Source: Theobroma cacao (lineage: Eukaryota; Streptophyta; Magnoliopsida; Malvales; Malvaceae). From it: a stretch of 64,000 nt of DNA. The position numbers and the translations under genes were made by a program. Location of the stretch: contig NC_030858.1 in assembly GCF_000208745.1 (NCBI RefSeq), positions 11,164,454-11,228,453 on the forward strand, written 5' to 3'. Below are positions 49,440 through 62,892 of the stretch, in pieces. Every line of letters begins with the position of its first letter. Within the stretch, counting starts at the first letter, position 1. The notes beneath the pieces were generated by a model, which saw only the letters and a program-made list of their open reading frames with translations, ran no database searches and was not told the DNA's origin.

Positions 49440-50860
49440 AACAACCCGAAAGAAATGCTTTCTTTAAACTCACTTACTATTGTTCCAATAAGTTTCAATT
49501 ACCTTGCAAATATTAAAGGAATTAGCCCTTCCATATGTATGCATAAAATTCTTTTGGAAGATGACCACAAAGCCACCATTGAACATCAAAAAAGGCTCAA
49601 TCCCATCATGTAAAAAGTGGTCAAGAAAGAAATCATTAAGTAGCTGGACGCTAGAATTATTTATCCAATCTCTGATAGTACTATGGTAAGTTTAGTCTAA
49701 TGTGTACGAAAGAAAGGAGGAATAACTATAATCTCCAATGACAATAATGAGCTGACTCTTACGAGAACAGTGATTGAATGGATAGTTTGAATGGATTGTC
49801 GCAAACTTAACAAAGCTACAAGGAAGGATCATTTTCTTCTTCCTTCATTGATCAAATGCTGGATCGATTGGGTGGTAAGGAATATTATTGTTTCCTGGAT
49901 GGCTATTCTAGGTATAATCAAATTACCATTGCTCTTGGAGATCAAGAGAAAATTACATTCACATGTCCCTTTGGTTGCCTTTAGAAGAATGCCATTTGGA
50001 TTATGTAATGCCCTAGCCATTGCCAAAGGTGCATGATGGCCATATTCATAAACATGGTGCAGAAATGTTTGGAGGTATTCATGGATGATTTTTCTATCTT
50101 TAAAAATACTTTTGATAACTATCTCATGAATCTTGCCAACGTTTTCAAAAGATGTGAGGAAACAAATCTAGTGCTGAATTAGCAAAAATGCTATTTCATG
50201 GTACAAAAAGGCACTGTTCTTGGACACAGAATTTCAACGAGACGCATTAAGTTAGACAAATAAAAAATTGAGACAATTGAAAAGCTGCCACCTTTAACAA
50301 ATATCAAAGGTATAAGAAGTTTTATTGGCCATATTGGTTTTTATAGAAGATTTATCAAGGACTTTTTAAAGATTTCGAAACCACTTTGCAATCTTTTGGA
50401 AAAAGATTTGTCATTTAAATTTGATAATGATTGCCTTGAGGCATTTAATGAATTGAAGAAAAGATTGATTACTGCACCTATCATCATAAGTCCAAACTGG
50501 AATCTCCTTTTTAAGCTCATGTGTGATGCGAGTGACTATATGGTGGGTGCTATGTTGGGTCAAAGGAAAGAAAATTTTTCATTCAATTTATTTTGCTAGT
50601 AAAACTTTGAATGAGGCACAAAATAACTACATAACAATAGAAAAGGAGCTTTTGACTTTAGTATTTACTTTTGACAAATTTCGCTCCTATTTAGTTGGGA
50701 AAAATGTGATAGGTTATACAGACCATTCAATAGTCAAGAAGTTGATTGCTAATAAGGATTCTAGCCAAGATTGATAAGATGGATTCTTCTGCTACAAGAG
50801 TTCAATTTGGGGATTTGTGGTACAAAAGGAATAGAAAATCAAGTAGCGGACCATCTATCC
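49440..50860 (+). pseudogene. Athila-type reverse transcriptase-RNase H
   Basis: Blocks in order, across frames: IKGISPSICMHKILLEDD, HQKRLNPIM, LDARIIYPISDS, MDCRKLNKATRKDHF, AFRRMPFGLCNA, VFMDDFSIFKN (the FMDD catalytic box is present), VLGHRIS, FIGHIGFYRRFIKDF, DLSFKFDNDCLEAFNELKKR, MCDASDYMVGAMLGQ, HSIYFASKTLNEAQNNY, EKELLTLVFTFDKFRSYLVG, ENQVADHLSKLE. Frequent stops and shifts make it inactive. Confidence 0.92.
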
Positions 50861-52300
50861 AAATTAGAGAATGAAACTTCAAGTGTAGACTCAACCTCAA
50901 TCAAGGAAAGTTTTCCTAATGAACAACTTCTTCAAATTAGTAAAAAATCCCCTCATTTGTATGCTGATTTTGTGAATTACCTGATAAGTAATATGTTTCT
51001 TCCTAATTTAAATCATCATCAGGAAAAGAAATTTTTGCATGATGTTAAATATTATGTTTGGGATGAACCTTTCTTTTTAAGCATTACAAAGACTAGATTT
51101 TTAGAAAATGAGTCCCAAAGGAAGAATTCCAAAGCATAATTGAGCATTGCCATTCCTCTGATTATGGAAGGAAAATTAAAGGAAATAGAATTGTTGCTCA
51201 AGTTCTTCAATCAAGTTTGTATTGGCCTACATTGTTTAAAGATGCTAAGAATTTTATTTTACACCATGAAATGTGTCAAAAAGTTGGTAATATATCAAGG
51301 AGACGAGAGATGCTTCTTAACACCATTCTTAAAGTAGAGATCTTCGATGTATGGGTTATTGACTTAATGGGTCCCTTCATACCTTTGTACAATAATAAAT
51401 ACATCTTAGTTGTAGTGGATTATGTTTCCAAATGGGTTGAAGTAGCAGCTCTTCCTACCAATGACTCCAAGGTAGTGATGAATTTCATGAAAAAAAATAC
51501 CTTTACTTGATTTGGCATTCTAAGAGAAATCATATGTGAAGAGTGTAGTCACTTTTGCAACAAGTATTTCGATGCACTTTTTACAAAATATGGAGTTAAA
51601 CACAAAGTTGAAACTACTTACCATACTTAAACAAGTGGCTAAGTGGAGTAATCCAATAGAGAAATTAAGAGGATCTTGTGAAAATTGGTGTGTCCATCAA
51701 GGAAAGATTAGGCAAGAAGATTAGATGATGCATTTTGGGCATATCGAATAGCCTGTAAGACTTTAATTGACATGTCTCCATACAAGTTAGTCTTTGGCAA
51801 AGCTGGCCACCTCCCGGTAGAGCTCGAGCATAATGCGTATTAGGCTGTTAGGAAATTGAACTTTAATATGCAAGTGACTGATGAGAAAAGGCTTTTGTAA
51901 TTGAACGAACTTTATGAATTCTGACTTCAAGCCTATGAGAATGCCAAACTTTACAAACAGAAAACAAAATAATGGCATAATAAGAAAATAGTGGAACGTC
52001 ATGTCACACCTAGCAAACATGTGTTACTATATAATTCTCGCTTGAAATTGTTTCCGGAAAAGCTTAAATCTAAGTGGTCTAGGCCATTTATAGTCACTAA
52101 AGCATTTCCACATGGCTCAATAGAAGCAGTGGCAAACAATGGTTGAACATTCAAAGTCAATGGGTAAAGGTTAAAGCATTATTGAGGAGGCAAAATTGAT
52201 CATCAAACATCCTTAATATGTTTTTTGGATGCTATTGAAGGCTGAGATAATCAAGCTAATGGCTATAAAAAAGCACTTCTTGGGAGACAACTTAAGCTTT
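50861..52300 (+). pseudogene. Athila-type integrase
   Basis: YVWDEPFFLSITKTRFLEN begins the region before the HHCC zinc domain (HHEMCQK). The core has FDVWVIDLMGPFIP (first Asp region), YILVVVDYVSKWVEVAALPT and FCNKYFDALFTKYGVKHKVE. The usual YHPQTSGQVEVSNREIK segment has stops at both Gln codons and at one further codon. Then RHVTPSKHVLLYNSRLKLFP and KSKWSRPF of the C-terminal domain. The final AAAAAGCACTTCTTGGGAG motif at 52267-52285 matches the one after the integrase end of the minus-strand element. Confidence 0.9.
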
Positions 52301-52985
52301 CTAACTTAGTTTATTTATTTTAATCTATTTTCTCTCATTTAGTTATTATACATTAACATCATTTACTAATGTTTTCTTTTCTTTTTGTAGGTTGTGAAAA
52401 AAAAGGGAGCAATAGTGCCATGGCACCAAAAAGGGATGATCGCGATGCCCGAAGATGATGCCCATGTCGAATAAAGATGCATAAGAGCATCGCGACTATT
52501 TAGGACAAGCATGACCCAAAATCATTCTGCATAAGAGCATCATGGCACCTCAGATTTAAATCATGCTAAGGGAATTAAGCCCCGTGACGCTACGACACTA
52601 AAAGGGTGTGCCGTAGCACCCACTCAATTTTTTATATAAAAAAACCTTAAAGCCCCATTATAAAAACCCATATTTCCCTTCCACTTTTCTTTATTAGCCT
52701 CCCATTCACTCTTTCTCTAAAAAAATTTCTCTCCACCTTCTCTCTACAACTCTTTCTTCAAATTCTCATTTAACCAACCTCTACCTTCAACTATTCAACA
52801 TTTGGTCTTTTGTATTCAAGTAAGTTTACTACTCCTACAATAATGATTTTTGAGATATTGTGCATTGTGATATAATAGATGTGGAATTTTTACTACTTGA
52901 GTTAATAGTGCTTGGTGACCAAATGTTGAAATATATGTTTGGATTTTGATTTTCGAAGATTCGTTTAGAGTTTGATTTACTGAAT

Positions 52986-55900
52986 ATGGCATCGAAGAGA
53001 GCTAGAGCTAGTGGTAGTAGTTCTTATGATAGGTTTAGATTTATTTCTGCTTATGCTGAAATGAGATATAATGAAGAGGTAGTTTATAAAACCTCAGTGC
53101 CTAAGAAGGGATTTGATATTAGTGAAAGTCGATATCTAAATGTTCATGCAATTATTCTTGCTCAGTAGTGGACCACTTTTTGTAAACAGCCTATTGCAGT
53201 TGTGATGCTTATAATTAGAGAATTTTCTGCAAATGTGAAAAAGCATCATAATGGGTCTATTCTTGTTCGTGGTAAATTTGTGCCTTTTACTGTTGATGCT
53301 ATTACTACTTATTTTGAAATTCCTGATGATATGATTAATGAATATTTTATTTTGAAGCTGGATTACGAGGAGATAATTAATTACTTGTGTAAGGGTAATG
53401 AGGAGTGGAAATTGTTTAAAGGATCGCCTTTGTCCTTTAAGAGCAACAAGCTTCATGGTGTGTGGAAATGTTGGTTCTAGTTTATTGCAACTAGATTGCT
53501 TTCAGTTAAATGTGTGAGTGACATCACTAAGGATCGTGCTGTATTGCTTTATTGTATTTTGATTGGTAAAGCAATTAATACTGAACGTTGGATTTGCCTT
53601 ACTATCCTTAGATTTGCTAATACACCTTATGAAGGTGTCTAGTTTCCCTTTTTGATTACGAAATTGTGTAAGAGTGTCAAGACCCGATACTCCCCTCGAG
53701 CCCTTGACAACCACCGCAGTGTCTCAATAGACACTCATTACTCGAAATGTCAACCCGAAACCCCGCAAGGCTTAATATCAGTTTCTCATTTCCCCTGTGA
53801 GCAACCATTGCCAAATATCATGTTTTAAAAGATTTTAAATTGTTTCCAACTTAAAACAAATAAAATAATAAGTTTTCTTCCCATAAGGGTATTTTGGTCA
53901 TTTTTTTTCAAAATTTTCGAAACCAACTAAAATATAGAATACAAGTACAAAACACATAATTCATGATTAAAAATAAGTTTAAAAGTCTAAAACCTCCATT
54001 TAAAATGAAATTATGATTATTTGGATATAATAAGAAAATAAAACAAATATGAAGTAAAATATTCTATTTTCTTATTAAACAATATTTTTAGAATTATACG
54101 TAGATAATTTTTATAATGTAAAAGCAAAATAAATTCATACATACTGTAATACGATAAGTCAAAGTATTTAATTTAATTTACAATAACCAGTGGGCCCCCG
54201 AATAACCAAAAGTAAAGAGGACTATGAACCTACGGTTTAGAGAATGCAAATCCCACAGTAGTCTTCGATGAGATCAGCTATCTACAGTCTAATCTGAGCC
54301 TGAAATAGATGGAAAGGAGGGTGGTGAGATTATAAAATCCCAGTGAGTAAACAGACATCATCATAAACATCTAGAGTTTAGTACATGGAGACGATAAAAT
54401 AAATCATCGTAAACTGGGTCACAACATTAGAACACATTTCATTCAAAATATGTAAAGAGGCTTATGAATCTCATAAAAACTAAGCTTGTACCATAAATCC
54501 ATCATCGAGGACACCTTGGCCGAGGCATTCTGCCGAAATCGCCAAGGCTGTTAAAAATTCACATTTCGCATAAAACACATTTTTTTTTCATTTAAAAGCA
54601 CAGTCGTTCCTTGGCGTTGGCTGAGTTCTCCCTCACGTGGTGGTTTAGCGTGAAGTGAACCCTAAACTTTACCCTAGGAGATACCCTACGCGCCTCTCCG
54701 ATCGAGGTAAGAATATAATAGGGTTTATCGTGCCCCTTTAAAAGGCTGGTCCACAGAAACCCCCTACTGCAGTGATTAATTAATATATAATCCACCATAC
54801 AATAAAATTCAATAACATGATATGGCAATTTTTGTAATTCGCAGCCTTTCAAGACAACCAAACAATTCGTATTTCAATACAATTGCCAACCAGCCAATCA
54901 TGCCNATCATAAGCCAATCAATTTAAACAATCGAATTGCAACAATTAACAGTCTCCGTGTACTCTATTTTTCAACATCATTATTAATTTCAAAACAATTT
55001 ATAAATTAATTTCATTGAAACACATTTATTCATAAAACATGAAAATTTACCTTTTTAAATCCTTTTTTTCCATAGAATTCATGAAATCATCTAAAAACCA
55101 CCCTAGATAATTAAAATGACAGTAAGTTTACTCACAATGTTTAGAGTGCAGATTTCTAAAGTACTCAGACTATTGATCATCGGGTGCAATTTCCTTGCCT
55201 TTATTGGAGGACTCACCACCTTAACATAGTACAAAATCAAGAAACTCACTACATTGGTACTAAATCGAAATTAAACTAATTTAGACTACTAATGCATGAT
55301 ATGGAATGCAAAATGCACGAGTAACCATCTAAATTTCGGTACCGGCCAAATTCGTCTTATCACCCGATTAATTACTAACGCATCCAATTTAATCCCAAAT
55401 TACTCCATTTCTTTTCTAATACCTCAATTCACCAAACATTATTCAAATAACACCAATTTTAGCATCAAAACCCTCCCATTTCTTCATGGAAAAATTCGGC
55501 CACTACAGCGCACTAACACCGTGATTTTTCCTACTTAATTTTTCTCACCATTATTCATCATTTTCTAAGCCATTTCTCTTGAAATAATAACAATCCATCA
55601 CCCACACAAATCAAGGAAGATTTGGACAATGAAGATTCATGGGGAAAATGGATTCTTTTCTTATTGTTTTGCTTCTAAATATGCTAAACTAACTAAAACC
55701 ACTAACATATCTTAAAATCAATTCAATCCAACATCTTTCTTTCTCCATACCCATTTTGACCAGCCATGAATTCATCATGAAAACATGTAATTTAACCATG
55801 AAAAATAAGGAGAAATGCTTAAGGAAAATAGATTTTAAGTTTAAATTGAAAAATCCTACCTTTTTCACTTGTTTTCCTGAATTTTCCACACTTTTTCTCT

Positions 55901-56960
55901 TGAAATTCTCCACCTAGGGTTTGTTTTTCCTTTGTTTCCTTCTTTTCCTTGCTTGGCCGAATATTTGGAGATATAATAGGCTGATTTATGCTGATTTTTA
56001 AACTAAATAATAAAATATTCTAAGTTTGATACTTGTCATTTTCTTATTGGTCCATTTTTATAACTTTAAAAATTTAAACTTTTTATCTCCATCACATATA
56101 TTTTCTCACTTATCCATAACATAAAAAGTCAATGAATGAATTCTATGAGCATGACAAGTGTTAGTGGTGTAAAATTATAATTTTGCCACTAAGGTGACAA
56201 AATTACCATTTTACCCCTATGCTTCGAAAAATACCGGGATTACAATTTTCACTTATCAACCTCAAATCATAGTCCAATAAGTCAAATATGATCAAAATCT
56301 TTCAAAAAAATTTCCATTTTCTCCTCGAGTGGCAAAATTACCATTTTACCCCTAGATAATGAAATTTTCGGTTTGACTCCAAATTTATCCACGAACTCTA
56401 AATCACCATTTTAAATCATTCTTGAACTTTAAAATTTTCAATTTCATCCTAAAATCTCTATTTGATCTAGTTCGAGGCTTAAATCAACTTTATTGTACCT
56501 CTAGGTACAATACCGACTTTTGTAAACTTTTCGGGACTCTCCTAGCATGCAAACATGCTATCCATCACATGTATGTCATGAAAAATATTTTATAAGGTCA
56601 GGCTTTACAAAGAGAGCTGGTGTGGAGTGAGGATTCGAGGAAGAGTTACTTTATCTTAGGTGTCCAATTGATGATGGAATAATGGAAAAAATTATGCAAT
56701 AAGAGTCCTCAACTGCTAGAAGCAGTTCATTGCCTATGAGACCTCGAGCATCATGTCCTCAGATTTTGTCCATGGTGCAAAGAATGGAGAGACTTGAGAC
56801 TCGCATGGACCATCATGTGCGGTTATTTAATGCAGTTAAGCAAATGATGGGAGCTTATGTAGAACATATGGGCATGGATATGGACACTTTTCCTATGTTG
56901 CCTAATGATCTCAACATTACTACTAGAGTTGATGATGATGATGATGAGGAAGATGTCTAG
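52986..56960 (+). pseudogene. Athila 3' ORF (plant transposon protein domain), split by a solo LTR
   Basis: Part 1 (52986-53674): MASKRARASGSSSYDRF, PIAVVMLIIREFSANVKKH, ILVRGKFVPFTVDAI, FEIPDD, ATRLLSVKC and RAVLLYCILIGKAIN. Part 2 resumes after the insertion (from about 56615) with RAGVEW and an ORF ending 56960: MVQRMERLETRMDHHV, HMGMDMDTFP and an Asp/Glu tail. This is the protein in the env position of Athila-like elements (Pfam calls it a putative plant transposon protein domain); its role is unknown. In-frame stops occur at 53167 and beyond. Confidence 0.85.
53675..56609 (+). repeat. Gypsy solo LTR A (TGTCAAGACCC family), 2935 bp
   Basis: Starts tgtcaagacccgatactccc, ends caggctttaca; perfect duplications aagag at 53670-53674 and 56610-56614. 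Contains one ambiguous base (n at 54905). A diverged sister lies in the same orientation at 58251-61252. Confidence 0.93.
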
Positions 56961-57530
56961 ATAGTTTTTATTTTGTGGCTTCATTGATAGGGGAGTTTTC
57001 GTTTTCCTTTTTCTTTGTTGTTCTTTTTTCTTAAACATTGGGGACAATATTTAGTTTTAAGTTTAGGGGGTGGCTTTAGATTTTTTTATGTGCCTTTATT
57101 TACTTTTAGTTGTTTGTCTATTTTTATTTTTATTTGCTTATCTTTATTTTAATTGTTTCTTGCTTTACATGTTTAGTTAAGCTTTTATGTTATTATTATT
57201 AAAAAAAATTTTAAAAAAATTATTAGAGATATTTTGACACCTTGTTTATGATTTGTCCCTATCCTAGGATCATCTTTTGATTATCCTATGATTTTAGCTT
57301 TTGGGAAAAATATGGGTATGATTTAAGTTTGTGTTGATATTCTTGTGATAGCTTCATTGTAGAATGTGACTTTCAATAATTTGAGCACTATATTTTTTCA
57401 CTTAAAATTGTCATGTGATTCAGAAAAGTTTATGTTAATAGAAGTATAGTGAAGTTTAAGGATTCTAGAATTTGTTTGATTATCTCTCAAGACAAAATCT
57501 TAGATAGCACTTAAGATAAGAGATGATTTA
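56961..57530 (+). other. Athila 3' non-coding region, first part
   Basis: Contains a polypurine-like ttaagtttagggggtgg (57056-57072) after an acattggggacaata motif, both usual between the env-position ORF and the 3' LTR of this group. No gene. Confidence 0.6.
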
Positions 57531-58250
57531 CACTACCAGAAAATCAGACAATTGTGACAAAAAAATTTTTGTAACTATTATTTATTTAAGCAAGCTTATC
57601 TTCTGATTTTTATAGTACGTGATAATAGAATTGCCTTAGTTATTTACTCAATATCTTTGTCTGGGATGGCAATGAAATTGGTTTCGTTCATTTTATGATG
57701 GCACAGTTTTTAATATGATAATTAATTAAAAAATTACCCTAAATGTAAGTAGCCTATGAAACTCTTTAATGCAACATGATTAAATTTCTTCCTTCATGGT
57801 TATGAGCAATATTAATCATCTACTTGGCTACACTCAAGTTGTTATTGTATATTGATGAGAACATGATTTGGACTATAGTTAGTTGAAGAACATGATTTGG
57901 ACTATAGTTAGTTGAAGTTTAACATCTTAGTCCTTAAACCTTAATTCTTTCTTTTTCATATTTCAATGATTAGTTCAATTCTTAAATATTTGTCCATCTT
58001 CTCTTGATTTTTGTTAAAGTAAAGAATTTTGTTCTCTTTATTGGCTAGTTATTAGTATCACCAGTCCATGCAATCCTTTGCCTCTATTTTGTTTGCATGG
58101 TCAAATGTTTTGCAACCCTAATTAATTGCACTTTCTTGTAGATATTATACTACATGCATTTAGTTAGCATCTATGTTGGATCTTGCCAGGTTAATATTTG
58201 ATCATAGAAACTCCAAGAAAGTTTTCTTGCACTTTCTTGTTAACGCAACT

Positions 58251-61200
58251 TGTCATGACCCGGTACTCCCTTCTAGCCTATGACATTCGTCACGATGTCT
58301 TGATAGACATTTATTACCCGAAATGTCAACCAAAACCTCGCAAGGCTCTCGCATTAGTTTTACATATCCCCTGTGAGCAATAGTTACTAAATATCATGTT
58401 TTAAGGGAATATAAACTATTTTTAAATCAAAACAAACAAAAAACTAATTTCTATCACACAAGGTTATTTTGGTCATTTTTACCCAAAAATTTTGAAACTT
58501 GCTGAAAAAATAATATAGGGGAAAATACACATTACATAATTAAAAGCAAGTTTTTATGTCTTAAACATTCATTTAGGGTGAAACTGTAGCTAATAGAATA
58601 AAATAAAAATATTAAATGAAATATTCCATTTTCTTACAAAACAATATTTATAAAACTCTACGTAAATAATTTTTGTAGCGTAAAAGCAAAATAAATTCAT
58701 ACATACAGTAACACAGATAACCAGAGTATGTAATTTAATTTATAATAACGTGTGGGCCCCCGAGTGACCAAAGGTAACAAAGGCTGTGGACCTACAATTT
58801 ATAAGGAGGCGAGTCCAATAATAACCCTCGACATAATTAGCTATTTACGGACTGTCCTGATCTTGGAATGAGTGGAAAGGAGGGTGGTGAGTTTATATAA
58901 ACTCAATAAGTAAACAAACATCATCTAAAATATCTAAAGTCGAGTAAATGGAGACAACTTAAAATAGTTCATCGTACTATGATTCATAACTTTTCAAACT
59001 CATTTCAACTAAATAAAATAATTTTATTTCAGTCAAATAATCAACATAGCTTATGAATTTCTTAAAAATTTGGCTCGTGCCAAAACTCCTACTTGGGGAT
59101 ACCTTGGCTGAAATATCCAACCAACTTCGTCGGCTGTTAAAGAAAAGTTCATATACGCATAAAACACATTTTTACATTTAAAAGCATAGTCGTTCCTTGG
59201 CGTTGGCTGAGTTCACCCTCACGTGGTGGTTTAGCGTGTAGTGAACTCTAAAGCTTTACCTCAGGAGATACCCTCCGCGCCTTTCGTACTAAGGTAAATA
59301 TAACGGGTTTACCGTGCCCTTCTAATAGGCTGGTCCACGAAAACCCGCCTACTACAGTAAGCTAAATACATAACCCACCAAATCAATAACATTTCGGCAG
59401 CATAACATGTCTAATATAATACTATCCAGCCTGTTAAGGCAAAACAAACAATTCATACAATTTCAACACAATTTCCAATTCAGCCATTCATGCCAATATC
59501 ACCATAAGCCATTCAATTCAAACCATAAATTTACAACACAATCAAAGAGTCTCCAATTACTCAATTTCTAAAATCATCATTCAATTTCAAAAAGATTTAT
59601 AAAACTCATTTCATTTAATCACATTTTACTTATAAAACATAAGGATTTACCATTTAAACTCATTTTTCTATAAAATCACAAAAACAAATAAAAACTACTT
59701 TAGATAATTAAGACGATAATAAGGTTACTCACTATATCGAGAGTCGAAGTACTCTTAGTCCCGATCTTCGGGTACAATTTCCTTACCCTTATTGGAAGTT
59801 TCACCACCTAAACATAATGCACAACAAGCAATTTACTATATTTGTACTAAACTGTTATAAAACTAATTTAGGCTCTATATGAATGCATGAAATGGAATGT
59901 GAAATGTTCAGATTATTATCTAAATATGGTATTCTACGTAGCTTCAATTATGTATTGAAATAAAATGGTATTGGCCTAATTCGATCTATACATCGATTTA
60001 ATTGGCCAATACATCCAATTCAACTCCAATTAACTTGATTCCACTTCCAACACTCCAAGTAATCAATTACAAGTTAAATAATATGTAATATCACAAAAAT
60101 CCATCATCAATATCTTCCTTGTATAATTCGGCCATTGAAGGTTTAGTGTAGAACATGTAATTTTCATGCTTGATTTTTACACTTTACATCATAAAACAAC
60201 TAAAAACACCTAAATAGCATGAAATTCATCAAAGTCCATTATCTAATTTCTCTCTTGAAAATTTCAGCGAAGGAGTGTGGGTGAAGGGTATGAAATTTCT
60301 TGCTTGTTTTTCATGCTAAACATCACCAAACAACTAAAAACACTAAGATACTTTGAAATCTAACCAAATAAATCATCAAATATTCTTTCTCTAAATTCGG
60401 TCAGCCATGAATCCTTCATGAGATCTTGAATTTTAACCATGGTAATTGAAAAAGAATGCATAAGAAAGGTAGATCACAAGCTAGAATTAAGAAATTTTAC
60501 CTTTACTTGCTTAATTCCTTGAAATTCAATGAATTTTCTCTTGATTTTCTTCTCTAGGGTTTGTTCTATGCTTTTTCCCTTTCGTTCTTGCCTTGGCCGG
60601 TCAAGAGAAATGAGATGGGAGAGTTTTAGTTGTGTTTATAAAGGAAAATATAATAATATTAAAGCTTGACACTTGTCACCATGTGATGGGTCCATACATA
60701 AAACTTAATAATTAAGCATTTCTTCTCCACCACATAAAATCCCTCAATTATCCAAAGTATAAAATGAATTTCATGGGTTTGAAAAGTGTCAAGGTGGTGT
60801 AAAATTTCAAAAATTCTAATTACGTTCTTGTGGACACTTGAAATGACCTTTTTACCCTTATGTTTGAAAAATTATCGGAATTAAAATTTTTCACTTCTCA
60901 AGCTCAAATTATGTTCCAAATAGTCAAACTTGATCAAAATTTCATCCACCATCCCGAATTTACCCTCGGGTGAAAAAATGACCATTTTACCCTTACGTTA
61001 TGAAAATTTTAATTAAACTCCAAATCAATCCCCGAACTTTGAATCACCATATTAAGTCATTCTAAGGTTCAATAACTCTCAATTGCATCTTAAAATCTTT
61101 ATTTGAACTAGTACGAGGCTTAAATCAACTTAGTTGTACCACTAGGTACATTATTGACTTTTGACGATTTTTTTGAGGTATTCACAAGTATGCAAGCATG

Positions 61201-61252
61201 TTGTCAAATACATGAATGACATGGCAAGTATATTATAGGGCTGGGCTTGACA
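58251..61252 (+). repeat. Gypsy solo LTR B inside the CACTA element, 3002 bp
   Basis: Starts tgtcatgacccggtactccc, ends ctgggcttgaca; perfect duplications caact at 58246-58250 and 61253-61257. Shares many blocks with LTR A, for example cgttccttggcgttggctga and tcacgtggtggtttagcgtg. Confidence 0.93.
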
Positions 61253-61817
61253 CAACTCAACTTGGAATAATCTTTTTTTTCTCTCTTGGCCCACACAAGA
61301 TCTGGTGGTAGGATACATGGGTGTTCCAAAATATTATGAAATCAGCATGACACAACATCCACAATCTGTTACAGTCATGTACTTTCTCTATTACATCAAG
61401 TGCACAAATTTTTGTTTTCAAATCAAATCAAATCAAAAAGGACAAATAACTTTTTTTTAGTTGGTCAGTGTGTATGCTTTGTCTCATACTTTTCCATACA
61501 ATGGCTAAGACTGCACTTTTTCTAAGTGCAGCCTTAACCTAAGGCTACATATTTTCACCTATGGCTGCAATTTTTTTACAGCCAAAGGTAAAAAATATTG
61601 TACTGTATTAAGTGGCATCTCTTGTTCTTATTTTCATTAGTTTAGGGAAAGTTTATTCAATTGAAATGAGAGTACTATGTTGTGAGTTTTATGTGTTTTC
61701 TCAATTGCAGTTTGGATATATTGTGCTCACCACATCTACTACAATCATGGACCATGAAAAAGCAAGAAGAAGGAACGTTGGTGGAAAAGTACTTGACTTT
61801 TTCTATTAAGACAAAGA

Positions 61818-61992
61818 ATATATTTTGTTATCTAGTTCAACTCAACTTGACTCACTTAGGTATATATTTTGTTATCTGGTTGAACTCAACTAGGCTCATT
61901 TAGGTATATATTTTGTTATCTAATTGACCTTAATCAGATTCATTTAGGATCTATATATATTTTGTTCATCTAGTTGAACTCAACTACATTTA
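61818..61992. repeat. Tandem repeat, about 50-bp unit, 3.5 copies
   Basis: Units of tatattttgttatct followed by a gttgaactcaact-like part and catttagg, inside the CACTA interior. Confidence 0.85.
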
Positions 61993-62159
61993 TGGTATTC
62001 TACTGTTGAATATATTATGGTTGATTTCATCAAAATTATATATGGTGATGGATTATCATTGTTAATGCTATCATGTTATGTGATGGTGACTTTATGATGT
62101 TGTGGTAGTTCTATTGTCACCAAAATTGATGATTGAATTGTAACAAGTACGGAATTAGA

Positions 62160-62880
62160 TACTGCACATTATTTACTGTAATGGATGCAATTATTTGTGA
62201 CAAATATAATTTATTATGACAGATTATTCTATTAATGACAGAACATATTAAGTTAGTAATAGATTTTTTAATTAGTGACAGAAATCTTTAAAAATCAGTG
62301 ACAATTTTTTTTTATTAGTGACATAATTAAGTAATTCACAAATATAAGTTGTAATAGATTTAGTGACAATAGTATCTAAATAGTGACAAAAATTTGTGAA
62401 AGAATTAGTGACGGATTTTTTGTGTGATAGAAATTTTTGACAAAACAATGACAATATATTCTCACATTGTAACAAATACTAGTGACAGAACCAATGACAA
62501 CATTATCACTTTGTGGCAAATACTAGTGATGGAATTAGTAACAAAATAAATATCATGACATAATGTTGTGACAAAATGAGTTACAATATTTTACAATTGT
62601 GACAAAATATTGTGACGGATTTAGTGACCATTTTCTTAATTTGTGACAAAATGAAGGACAAGTAGTTGCCCGAATTAACAAAAAATTGTGACAAAAATTA
62701 CACTAATCTGTAACAGTAAATCCGTCACTAAATAGTAACGGATTTGAAAAAATTTGTGATAGAAGTATTAGTGAGGCAACTAACAATGTGGAAAATATTT
62801 GTCACAATTTTTGTTACTAATTTCTATTTGTGACAGATTTTGGACTTTCTATGACGGAAGAATCGTCACAGAAACCGATT
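62160..62880. repeat. CACTA subterminal repeat array
   Basis: Many short copies of gtgacaaa, agtgacaga and agtgacgga (and complements) spaced 15-40 nt apart, ending at the right terminus. The left terminus has only one or two such motifs within 40 nt. Confidence 0.85.
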
Positions 62881-62892
62881 TTCCTGGGAGTG

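Larger units (their letters stand above)
57531..62892. mobile_element. Non-autonomous CACTA (En/Spm) transposon
   Basis: Left end CACTACCAGAAAATC and right end, reverse-complemented, CACTCCCAGGAAAATC form the terminal inverted repeats. The 3-bp duplication is tta (57528-57530 and 62893-62895). The right subterminal region (62160-62880) is packed with GTGACAAA and AGTGACGGA/AGTGACAGA motifs in both orientations, as expected for transposase binding sites. No transposase ORF seen. Without its nested solo LTR the element is 2355 bp. Confidence 0.92.

Noticed and set aside
53675..61252. A single LTR retrotransposon bounded by A and B
   Set aside because: Different target duplications and an intervening CACTA end show two independent solo LTRs.
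61501..61590. Inverted repeat tgcagcc/ggctgca, possible small MITE
   Set aside because: Arms are short and imperfect, and no flanking duplication could be defined.
62160..62880. Regularly spaced short repeats resembling an array
   Set aside because: Not CRISPR: spacers are not unique fixed-length units and the motifs sit at a CACTA terminus, where subterminal repeats are expected.
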